From Gracilaria caudata (taxonomy: Eukaryota; Rhodophyta; Florideophyceae; Gracilariales; Gracilariaceae), in NCBI GenBank assembly GCA_030374735.1, contig JASCIV010000125.1, positions 1 through 42,800 on the forward strand: DNA of 42,800 nucleotides, given 5' to 3'. Of the stretch, positions 8,842-17,100 are shown one piece after another (the first letter of the stretch is position 1; every line of letters begins with the position of its first letter). The notes beneath the pieces are model-generated. The model worked only from the letters and a program-made list of their open reading frames with translations. It was not told where the DNA came from and searched no databases. The position numbers and the translations under genes were made by a program.

Positions 8842-9223
8842 GCACAATGGATGCTTTAACTTTTAACAGTCAACAAGTATTCGTCCAACAGCACCCTTGT
8901 AAATCATTAGAACTGGCTTAAACATGAAATAAGCGCATGCCATATCTATTTTCCAATCACGGAACCACTGAAAGTTCCTATCGATTTCTCGGAAGTAAGC
9001 AGGAGAGTAACAAGAATTGGAAATATGAGACCTTCGCTGTTCGTCAGGTTCAAAGATGCTGGCCCCCTTCGGAGTCCCAAACGCAGATCCGTTTCGCTTC
9101 CAAGAGGAAGTCAGGCACACCACGTGAAGGCGGATCGCACTTGCCCAAACCTTCGTTGTCTTCTCTATCAAGAGGGATGCAACAGATTTCATCGCAAAGA
9201 GAAGCTGAGGTAGTTCTTTCACA
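8842..9223. other. Intergenic region between small gene and LINE island
   Basis: Both strands have moderately long open frames here, but none combines an ATG with recognisable composition. Besides the TACAAGGG element I see nothing firm. It may include decayed upstream LINE sequence. Confidence 0.35.
8890..8901 (-). promoter_or_regulatory. TACAAGGGTGCT element, 48 bp before an ATG
   Basis: On the minus strand this reads TACAAGGGTGCT, the same 12-mer as at 11619-11630. Position and strand relative to the ATG at 8841 match the element before the ATG at 4614. Confidence 0.5.
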
Positions 9224-9270
9224 GTTGCTGGGCACATTCCTGGTTTATACCCAGGAGTGTGCCCAGCAAC
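9224..9270. repeat. Long inverted repeat at the left end of LINE fragment A
   Basis: Arms GTTGCTGGGCACA (9224-9236) and TGTGCCCAGCAAC (9258-9270) are exact complements. Inside them TCCTGG and CCAGGA pair as well, leaving a loop of about 7 nt. The inverted repeat lies where recognisable LINE homology begins. Confidence 0.85.
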
Positions 9271-9572
9271 AACTTTTGGTACTCTTCTGTTGGAAAGAAA
9301 GATGGTTTGTAATTACCGTCCAGGTGCGCTGAATGATATCGAGCACTACGTCCTGAGGTGTCCTAAGAGGATATATGCAAGAAGACTCAGCCTCCTACCC
9401 CTTAGCGAACGTCAAGGTCTGGTTGCTGCTGATATTGTTAGAAGATGGCCTAAAAAGGTGTAGGCCTTCTTAGTGTGAGAGTGTTTCTTTCAGCTAAAAG
9501 CTCTGCACGTAGTTCTTATGAAGCTGGGTGTGCCTACAAAAGAGAGAGAGAGAAGGGGAGAGAGAGAGAGCA
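9236..9572 (+). mobile_element. LINE-type retrotransposon 3' fragment A
   Basis: Translation gives a zinc-knuckle-like C-terminal tail: VCNYRPGALNDIEHYVLRCP, then KRIYARRL and RRWPKKV. It matches the copy at 42203-42487 (CRPGILNNVEHYVLICPKR, RKWPENVLAFLVRERFF). This C..C/H..C layout with EHYxLxCP is typical of the C-terminus of non-LTR retrotransposon reverse transcriptases. The coding part is broken by stops after WPKKV. The 3' end has GCTCTGCACGTAGTTC and ends in an impure GA repeat (about 9541-9571). Confidence 0.7.
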
Positions 9573-9609
9573 TGTACATTTGAGCACCTTACGTATATTG
9601 CTCAGCACA

Positions 9610-10080
9610 ACGTTCCGAAAGTCAGTATGCGTCTTCGTGTCCTTTTTCAGCTCTATGTTGGACATACGACGTCACTCCACCCATTTGGGTCTGTTCTGTC
9701 AGGAAGGAGAATACTTTGTGATTGTAGGCCCATTGTTCTCTCTCTCTCTCTCTCATTTACGGGCGCGATAGTTCAATTTCTACTTATCGCAGAGCGTTTG
9801 AAAAAAACGCTCTCTCACTAAGAAACCTAACATTTTTTCGGGCCGCCCATTGTTCTGAACGCTGCGGATCATTTTATGCTGCGATGTCCAAAACGGACAT
9901 TGTCTAGAAGATTTGTGTTTCCCTCCATTACGTGAAAGGCAAGGAATGTCGTTGCCTGAAATGATAGTGAGTGGCCAGATAAGATGCTGGTCTTCTTAGT
10001 GAAAGAGCGTTTGTTTTAGTGCTCAACGCTCCTTGCTGCGCCCTAGTAATGTTGCATGCCCGTAATTGAGAGAGAGAGAT
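9610..10080 (+). mobile_element. LINE-type retrotransposon 3' fragment B, interrupted by a nested copy
   Basis: The reading FQLYVGHTTSLHPFGSVLSG then RRILCDCRPIVL is cut at 9739. It resumes exactly after 9856 as NAADHFMLRCPKRTLSRRF when the 105-bp insert and one copy of the 12-bp duplication are removed. The same QLYVGHT...GS.L.G.R...C.CRP...HxxLxCPKR string occurs in the copy at 42.2-42.5 kb. A frameshift follows, then WPDKMLVFLVKERLF and a 3' end finishing in a GA repeat (10064-10079). Confidence 0.75.
9740..9844 (-). mobile_element. Nested 5'-truncated LINE insertion E with 12-bp target-site duplication
   Basis: The insert of 105 bp is flanked by GCCCATTGTTCT at 9728-9739 and 9845-9856. 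On the minus strand it reads PEKMLGFLVRERFFQTLCDK and stop, homologous to the C-terminus of the other copies, followed by a short 3' UTR and a GA repeat that abuts the left duplication. This is the expected structure of a severely 5'-truncated target-primed insertion. Confidence 0.85.
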
Positions 10081-10141
10081 CGTTTGTACATGAATGGTGC
10101 TGTTAAAAAGGAACTTCGGACTACAGGAACAATAAAACAAG

Positions 10142-10226
10142 GTGTTGGCCTTAGTGAGACAGCGTTTCTTTCAGCAACGCTCTGCACATAGTTCCAATTA
10201 AGCTAGTGTGCCTACAAATGAGAGAG
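10142..10226 (+). mobile_element. 5'-truncated LINE insertion C with 10-bp target-site duplication
   Basis: An 85-bp insert is flanked by ATAAAACAAG at 10132-10141 and 10227-10236. It contains only the final codons (VLALVRQRFFQ-like) and the 3' UTR (GCTCTGCACATAGTTCC, GTGTGCCTACAAA), ending GAGAGAG. Same family and 3' end as fragments A, B and E. Confidence 0.8.
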
Positions 10227-10236
10227 ATAAAACAAG

Positions 10237-10906
10237 CCACTTGATTTACGCAGCTCAGGGTTGTCCGCCAAACTCCAAATTCGAGCTTAGGGACTTCTCC
10301 AAAAGCAATCTGATTATTTCTTTGTCTTCAGTCACTCCATGCGGCTCGATCTCAACCAGTCAAGACTCTGATGCAGGTATCCACAGCGCGTTTACTCGTT
10401 CAGGGCGGAATGAGCGAAAAACACCTGCGGAGTGGAGATCTATATCGGCTCCACTCCGGTTGCAGGACACACCTGTGCGTTTTGGTGGTGTATCGCGTTC
10501 TCCGGCGCTTTAGCAGGTCGCTTGAGAGTATGAAACCTACCTGATTCCTAGTACAGCCTTGGCATTCGAAAGCTCATCGTGCTTCGAGAGTAACGCATGA
10601 CGCAATACAAGACTGCGAACATCACACTCGCAACTACTCGCTTCGATTTTGAGGGCGAAGTCTCGCCCCATGAAATAGTTGACGGAAATGACCGATCTGT
10701 TTAGACTAAATTGCAAAGGCTCATGCCCGCCCAGGTTATCGGTTCGCTATCAACTCTGTTTCATGAAGCAGCGGCGAGGATTACTGTATATTCTGGGCTC
10801 CGTTTCGCATGCCGAGAGACCCATGCCAGTGCTGCGCTATTGCTGATTTGGGTAGTACAAGGAGAAGCAAAATACTCATCAAGATTTCTTAAAGCACATG
10901 CTGTGG
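10237..10906. other. Intergenic region, nothing firm
   Basis: About 670 bp between the LINE island and the 3' end of SPT4. Short open frames occur but without ATG starts or familiar motifs. No further LINE 3' end was seen. Confidence 0.45.
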
Positions 10907-11432
10907 TTAGCTATCTGGTTTGTCGGTTGTAGCCAGAACCGAATGCATTCGAATTCTGTTCTCTTCCAGTTGCTCTACAATATCGTCCGGCATACGGGCG
11001 TCAATATGAATAGCGTAAGCACCTGGTACAAAAGAAGCTAAGATGCGTATGTCAGCACGTCTGCGCGCCATGTACAACAGAGGAATAGCGTGGCGAAAAA
11101 AAAAGCAGAACCTAGAGCTTACCAACTCGTTGCCATTTGGCAACCCAAGATTTGGTCGGATTCATGACGACATAAGTGCTATTCATACGTTAGACGCCGA
11201 GTTCAGTGATACGTTTGGTAATGTTGGCGGTCAGAACTTACCCAACGAACTGAGAAGTAGTACAGGCGCTGATGCGCTCTTTGTCTCCGTTGAGACTCAT
11301 GAACGGGCAATTATCGCAGCCATCATTGTAGAATTGCTGTGTGGTTTTGATTAATGAGCAAGACATGCAAGCCTTCAGCCTGCTTTGAGTAACTTCAGTG
11401 GGCACAACGTGCGCGCCAGAAGCGTGGGCCAT
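10907..11432 (-). CDS. SPT4: Transcription elongation factor SPT4 (DSIF zinc-finger subunit), three exons
   Basis: Exons are 11432-11242, 11178-11123 and 11037-10907, giving 125 residues. Introns of 63 nt (GTAAGT...ATAG, with TCTAAC upstream of the acceptor) and 85 nt (GTAAGC...TTAG) join in frame. Exon 1 has the zinc finger ACMSCSLIKT...GCDNC (Cys22, 25, 39, 42) and CTTSQFVG. Exon 2 gives VVMNPTKSWVAKWQRV. Exon 3 gives SFVPGAYAIHIDARMPDDIV. These match the known SPT4 order: finger, then SWVxKWQR, then PGxYAVxVxGRLP. The partner is SPT5; the complex controls RNA polymerase II processivity. The second thioredoxin-like gene is divergent, its ATG about 660 bp away. Confidence 0.93.
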
Positions 11433-12093
11433 GATGGGTTGCCGACCTTTCAGAGAAGTTGTTTTGCGTCAGCTTTGAGAGTTTTCTACACAAGAGGCAC
11501 GAGGAAACAAGGCGAGATACACATGAGCGATTTGATCCTCACACAGACGCGAGACGTTCTTCCGGACCGCAAGTATGGCAATAAACCGTGTACAAAATAA
11601 CTCGCCGACCTTGTATCGTACAAGGGTGCTACGCATAGAGAAAACACAAGAGCACACACGCTGAATTTCGTTTTAGGCGCGGGGTGTGACGTGGCAGCAT
11701 TCAGTTAAGAACGGCCCAATCCGAACGGGCGGTGCTCCGTGCGGCATGCCCTCAATTGCAGTTGTTTTTCTCCACGTCTCGTTGCCGTGTCCACTTGGCG
11801 CTTCGTACGCGCGGAGTGCCAAGATCCAGCCACTGCCCGCCCCGCAAACCGCCGCCGCCGCGCTCAGCGGAATGAGCCATGCGACATCATGTCCCGCAAG
11901 ATTTTCCTGGAAGGCCGTTCGAGACGTGTGCTCGTCCTCCCTAGCACGCCCCAATTCCACGTCGTCTGGATTTAAACCAGCGCCGCTCAAGTTGACCTCG
12001 CCGCCTTGCATCCGTCCGTCAACTGCTATTTACTCTCCACCTTTCTTTCACATCAGTCTTCTCGTACAAGTCATTACCACATCTTGCGCCGCC
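11433..12093. promoter_or_regulatory. Divergent promoter region, SPT4 / thioredoxin-like copy 2
   Basis: It holds the TACAAGGG dyad at 11609-11625. The thioredoxin frame is open back to about 11686 (GTG) but without an upstream ATG, and the 100 bp before the ATG at 12094 are strongly pyrimidine-rich, as expected for a leader. Confidence 0.5.
11609..11630 (+). promoter_or_regulatory. TACAAGGG dyad element 3
   Basis: CCTTGTA-TCG-TACAAGG is a perfect 7-bp inverted pair (11609-11625). It continues GTGCT, giving TACAAGGGTGCT as at 8890-8901. It lies 177 bp upstream of the SPT4 ATG and 464 bp upstream of the thioredoxin-like ATG. Confidence 0.5.
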
Positions 12094-12621
12094 ATGTTGT
12101 CCGCATTCACACCCTCCACCCCGCTACGTATCTCTCCCTCCGTTCAGCCGCATACCTCACGATGTCACCGACGGCCCCCGCAGCTCTCCGTAGCTACCCC
12201 TCCCCCTCCGCTTCGTCCCTCCGACAAGAGTCCTTCCCACGAACACGCATCCCCAGCCCAGCCGCTTGTCGGAATCGAATCGTTACAACGCGCTCTTCTT
12301 ACGGCCCCTCCCAATAAGCTCGTCGTCGTCATGTTCCATGCACGTTGGTGCCGCGTCTGCAAAACGCTAGCCCCAAAGCTGTTTCGCGTCGCCGAACAGT
12401 TTCCAGACGTGCTATGGCTCTCGATTGACTTTGCTGAGCTTCCAAACAAGCCACTCTGCGCACAGCTTGGAGTGAAGTTATTGCCTACTTTCAGGTTTTA
12501 CAAGCCGCAAGCGGACCTAGATCAAGCCGTTGATCATTTTACCACTGGGCCTTTTGGTATAAAGAGGTTGGTAGAGCACTTGGAAACACAAAATCAGTCT
12601 GGCGTTCAGGGCAGCCTATGA
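12094..12621 (+). CDS. Plastid thioredoxin-like protein, WCRVC active site, copy 2
   Basis: The ATG at 12094 has a good context (GCCGCCATGT) and begins a transit-peptide-like stretch (MLSAFTPSTPLRISPS), followed by a long Pro/Ser/Arg-rich region. The mature domain has VVVMFHARWCRVCK with Cys86 and Cys89, then WLSIDFAELPNKPLC, and the cis-proline at LGVKLLPTFRFY. The protein is 175 residues. WCRxC is the signature of WCRKC-type plastid thioredoxin-like proteins, and this copy keeps the Trp that copies 1 and 3 have lost. Likely a stromal oxidoreductase, partner unknown. The frame is open well upstream, but no ATG occurs there. Confidence 0.88.
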   Translation: MLSAFTPSTPLRISPSVQPHTSRCHRRPPQLSVATPPPPLRPSDKSPSHEHASPAQPLVGIESLQRALLTAPPNKLVVVMFHARWCRVCKTLAPKLFRVAEQFPDVLWLSIDFAELPNKPLCAQLGVKLLPTFRFYKPQADLDQAVDHFTTGPFGIKRLVEHLETQNQSGVQGSL

Positions 12622-13150
12622 TGTCACCACTAGCAGTTACCGAGTCTCGAAAGTCACTTCAACTGGGATATCGTACCGCTTCTTTAGAATAAGCACGTGT
12701 CAGTCTGCGAAACGACAACATTACTACGGCGCTTGCAACCCAGACAAGCGTCCAGGACGGCGCTACCAGCTTTCCGCACCCCCAACCACCCATACTGCCA
12801 GCATATTTCTACAAGTGTTAATTCATCTGTTCATTTCTGCTGATACAACGTATAACTCGTTCTGACGCGCCACTTGCTGGCTCTTGTTTTGTGCTTCTTT
12901 TTCACACTGTTGAATTTTAGTTTCACGTGGCGTAGTTCTTTATCTACAAACCTCTAACTTGTACTGTCATTGTAAACTTGTCTCTTCATCCCTACTTGCA
13001 TTTAACCATTGTGGTCTTGCACATTAGCTGGCTTCAACACATTCATACTCTAGTAACCACAACGTGCTGTCTCAAGAGCTTCCTAACTCATTCTCAACTC
13101 TACTCTAAACGAGTCCTCGTTTCCGCCTGAGTCACAACCTGCGCCGCCCA
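12622..13150. other. Intergenic region, pyrimidine-rich
   Basis: About 530 bp with many CT-rich runs, probably the 3' UTR of the thioredoxin-like gene and the leader of the two-TM gene. No ORF or repeat was recognised. Confidence 0.5.
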
Positions 13151-13528
13151 ATGAATAAACAAGCCTCTGAGTCAGCAGTGGAAGACCCCATACCAACAAC
13201 CGATAAAGTGCGTTCCTACACACAGAATCCAAAGTTGACAAGATCTGGACTGAAACTGTTTGTTGTCACCTGCGTTCTATCCGTGGTGTTGTTTACTTCG
13301 TGTATCATCGCCGGAATTGTCGTTGCTCTTCTGAGAAACGACCTCACCAACGTTGTGAGCGATTATGCGCTTAAGCATGTTCTCGTGCCGTTACTGGTGC
13401 TCTTCGCTGCTTCGGTTGTGCTTCTCATTCTTGCCTACTTTCGGTTCAGGAAACTAAATGCCGAGGTCGGGAACCGTGATGACGATAGTAACAACGTAGC
13501 TAAGGTTAGAGACGAGGAAACTGCCTAG
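13151..13528 (+). CDS. Small two-TM membrane protein, 125 aa, unknown
   Basis: The ATG at 13151 starts a hydrophilic N-terminus of about 35 residues. TM1 follows (LFVVTCVLSVVLFTSCIIAG), then a short loop (RNDLTNVVSDYALKH), TM2 (VLVPLLVLFAASVVLLILAY) and a charged tail rich in D, N and E (RDDDSNNVAKVRDEETA). Both ends are likely on the cytosolic side. I do not recognise the family. The clean alternation of polar and hydrophobic blocks argues for a real gene. No intron or signal peptide is seen. Confidence 0.65.
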   Translation: MNKQASESAVEDPIPTTDKVRSYTQNPKLTRSGLKLFVVTCVLSVVLFTSCIIAGIVVALLRNDLTNVVSDYALKHVLVPLLVLFAASVVLLILAYFRFRKLNAEVGNRDDDSNNVAKVRDEETA

Positions 13529-14131
13529 AACGTCTCGACATGACGCATAATGTCATATGGACCTAAGAAGGCAAAACGATGGCGACTGCTTCGCTTCACA
13601 TTTTCCCGTGACATCAGTAGTCCAACGACGGCTTGTGAGCTACGTAAACGAATATGACAGAGATATTAACCACAGATGTTAACAATTGTTTAGCACAGAT
13701 GACTATTATAGACTACACATCTCCTAATCGTTTTGCCCCTCTCGCCCAGCGGTTCTCCAAAATGGGGCGCACTGCAAACACATATGTCTAATAGCCCAGG
13801 ACGTTGCACATCCAAGCTATATCACTCGCGGATGTCGAGCTCGTGCGAGTTCGAGAAGACTCGCCTTCACGAATTGGAGGTCTTCGCATGCTATAAATGC
13901 CTGGAGCCGTCAGAATTATATCTGAGGTAGAAAAACAGTAGCGGCCGCAGCTGCAAAGCTCCCCTCAAAGCCTGCCGTACTTCTTCATTCCACTCCTCTA
14001 GACAAAGGAAAGGCGTTAAGTCGTTTTGACAATTGAGTACGACATTCTTTGCCTTAAGATAGCGCACCCCACGTTCCTTTGCCACCCTTTATGTGATCGA
14101 GGCAGTTCAACTGCATTCCTTGATCCGGCTT
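13529..14131. other. Convergent intergenic region
   Basis: About 600 bp between the two-TM gene (plus) and the SNF2 stop (minus). A minus-strand frame at 13891-14085 has protein-like composition (VVLNCQNDLTPFLCLEEWNE) but no ATG and a stop just upstream. It could be an isolated exon or relic. No other feature seen. Confidence 0.4.
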
Positions 14132-17100
14132 TTAGGAGTTCGCCGAGAAACTGATTTCAAAATCATCATCCGAATCTGAAATGACTACTACTTCGGTCGC
14201 AGGCTTCACGGGGGGTCTACGAGACTGCTCTGGACGAGCTTTGGTAAAAGTTCTGGGCTGGTTATTAACGGCCCTACTCCTAGTAGCTCTGTCGAGGGGT
14301 TCTCTCCTCCGTCCAAGGGGCTTTTGATTTGGAGAAAACGAGCTCTTTAAGATGCCATTGTGGGCCTTCAAACCAGGGGGCACGTTCCTTTCTGATCTAT
14401 GTGCCGACGTTTCGGTACGATTTGCGGTAGGTATCCCTTTGGAGAATGTCGTCTGGCGGTAAGCGTTTGGAACACAGTTGCGAGGTAGACCACTACGTCC
14501 AGGAGTGACCTTTCCCTGTGGTACGATCCGAGTAGAAGGCTGTATTGGTGAAGAAAAAGCTTTGACCGGCTTGGAACAAGGGTCCTTGACCTTTGGCATT
14601 ACAACGGAAGCAGGCGGATGAACGAACTCTCCTTTTTGCAGAGGAACGGTTCTTCTCAGCAAAGTGGGCATCTCCCTTCCTTTCCGAGAGGCGGACGACA
14701 AACCAGCGTTTTGCATGAGTGCAGTGGATTCGTTGCGTGACGTCTGATCATTGTTTTCTGAATCCGGGCAGGACATGTAATTCGTTAAGGGAGCTGGGAC
14801 AAGCCTTCGCAACCCGATAGGAAGCCCAACACTGCCATGGACCACGGGATTCGCAACTTCTATTGGTAGAGGCGATGTTGCGGCTGATCGTTTCGATGTT
14901 TCTACTCCTGGTGGTCGTTCAGCTCTTCTAGGAGCAACCGGCGTCGGAGAGATTCCCATCGTAGCACACAAACGACGATATTCAAGAAGATACTGCGCCG
15001 TGTAATCTTGTGCTGCGGATTTCTTTGATCTTCCTTTACGACGTATCTGCGAAACTTGTGACATCCCAGCGTTGGCAACTCCATTTGCTCGAGGTTTTAG
15101 AGCAGTTCTTTCTGAGATGTTATCTGTTTGCTCAGTGCAAACAACGGAAAGATCACGGGTTCTGCTTCCTGAATTCAAAGCATGTGGTTGATACGAAGGA
15201 GACGGAACAGTACCAACGACTGTGGACCCTGTCTTCACCACCTTAGCTGCAGACTTCGCCGATCTGAAAGAAGTTGGTTGGAAGATGGGGCATGTGGACA
15301 CACCCCGGTTTGGAGCTTGACTTGACATGGAAGTTGGATGCTTGGCAGGTGTGCCAGAAACTCCATTTTGAGGCGCATAAGGTCCTTTGCAACTGTCTAA
15401 TGATAAAACAGAGCCAACATTCACACCCTTCGCAACAGCACCAACTTCAATACAACTTGTTGCTCTCGTATTTGGTGCTTGGGATGCTCCAGCTTTGGAT
15501 CCAGCCTGTTCAATAACGCTTTGGTCACCAAGATTGCTTTGGTTCTTTGACCAAGCTTGGAACAGTCCTAATCCTTTAGTTGTTTCCTTCTCTTCCTCTT
15601 TCTCTTTCTCCTCCGATCCACTGCATGTGATTTCTCCGTCTGATTCGTCTTCGACGATTTCTATATCTGCATCATTTATCACAAGCTCCGGATCTCTTTC
15701 ATCATCACCACTCTCCAAGTCAGAGAAATCGTTGTAGTTGATCACTTGTCTTCGAGCCCGAGCTGCTCTACCCTGTTTGCTGTAGCTCCCAATCAAGGCC
15801 TTGGACTTCACAGCATCTTCGTATTCTTGAATAGCAGCGAAGGGTCCGGATGAGCCCAATGCCTTTGCTGCTGCCCAGATATCAGCGTCCTTCTGAAGCC
15901 ATTTCGGCACATCACTCGGACGGCACCCATCGACAGAATCTACCCATACAGGATCAGTAGAGACATCTGGCAGACTCGTCTCCCCAGCTCGCAAGAGAGC
16001 ATTATCCCATTTCATGTACATTTGCTGGGCAACTCTTGTTTCACCGGGCGATGTAATGATGCCACCATCTCCTTGACTCGCTCCAGGGCTACTGCAGTCG
16101 ATCTCGTTGTAATTGATTGAGTCCAGCTTTTGTAGGAGTTCCTCTAGATCCCTCTGCCTCATTCGCTGATCAAGGGCGGCCCCATGGGAAGTGTTAAACT
16201 TGCCAGCTCCAACCGCAACTTGTTGCGTTTTCATTTTGTGTCTTGCAGCTTCTACAATCAGGTCATCAATGCTGCGGTCAGTGACAAGCCTTAAGATATG
16301 CACAGTTTTCTTCTGACCGATTCTTTGAATTCTGGACACTGCTTGCAGGTCAGCAGAAGGGTTCCAATCTGAATCAAACAGAATTACGGTATCCGCTGTT
16401 TGAAGATTCAATCCAACCCCTCCAGCTCTAGTAGTCAACAAAAAAACTGGAATATCAGACCCTTCGCGATTAAATTCAGCGAGCCCAGAAGAGCGAGCGT
16501 CTGCTGTTGTCATACCATCTAATCTGCTGAACTTAATACCAAGAAGCTCCATGAGGTCCTCCAGAAAGTCAAGTACCTCACGGAATTGGGAAAAAATGAG
16601 CACTCTGTGATCACCAGCCAGAAGACGAGGTAATGCATGATATAGGAAAGCAAACTTTCCAGATGAAGCCACAATTCGGGTTGTGACTTGGCTGGCGTAG
16701 TTGTCATACAAGGCTGTGGAAACGATATACGGGTGATTACTTGCCCGTCGCATGGCCATGACGACATTATTTAGACCAGCATCCTTTGTTGTGACCCTCT
16801 GCTGAAAGTGTAACATCAAAGCCCTTTGCAAAGAACTCATTGGACATCGTATCACAACTTCGTCCGCAGATGTAAATGTTGGACATACATCAGCCCGCAC
16901 GCGACGTCGAAAGAACGGACGTATTACAGTGTGCAAGCGATCAACAATAACAGACTTCTCTGCTGCAGTAAGACCTACCTTTGCGTTCTTCTTTTCTACT
17001 TTCGAGGAAAATGGAGCGGAAAACCATGTTTCGAAGGTCGCCTTGCTGCTGAATATTTGAGGGTTGAGAACATTCATCAGGCTCCACAACTCTCTCAAGT

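Noticed and set aside
8863..9237. Minus-strand 124-codon frame
   Set aside because: No ATG start, and it contains the TACAAGGG element placed 48 bp before the better supported 83-aa gene.
9530..9575. GA-rich tract as an independent microsatellite or regulatory site
   Set aside because: It is better explained as the tail of LINE fragment A, since the same tails follow the same 3' UTR in the other copies.
11686..12093. N-terminal extension of thioredoxin-like copy 2
   Set aside because: The frame is open but begins only at GTG, lacks an ATG and is unlike the clear transit peptide that starts at 12094.
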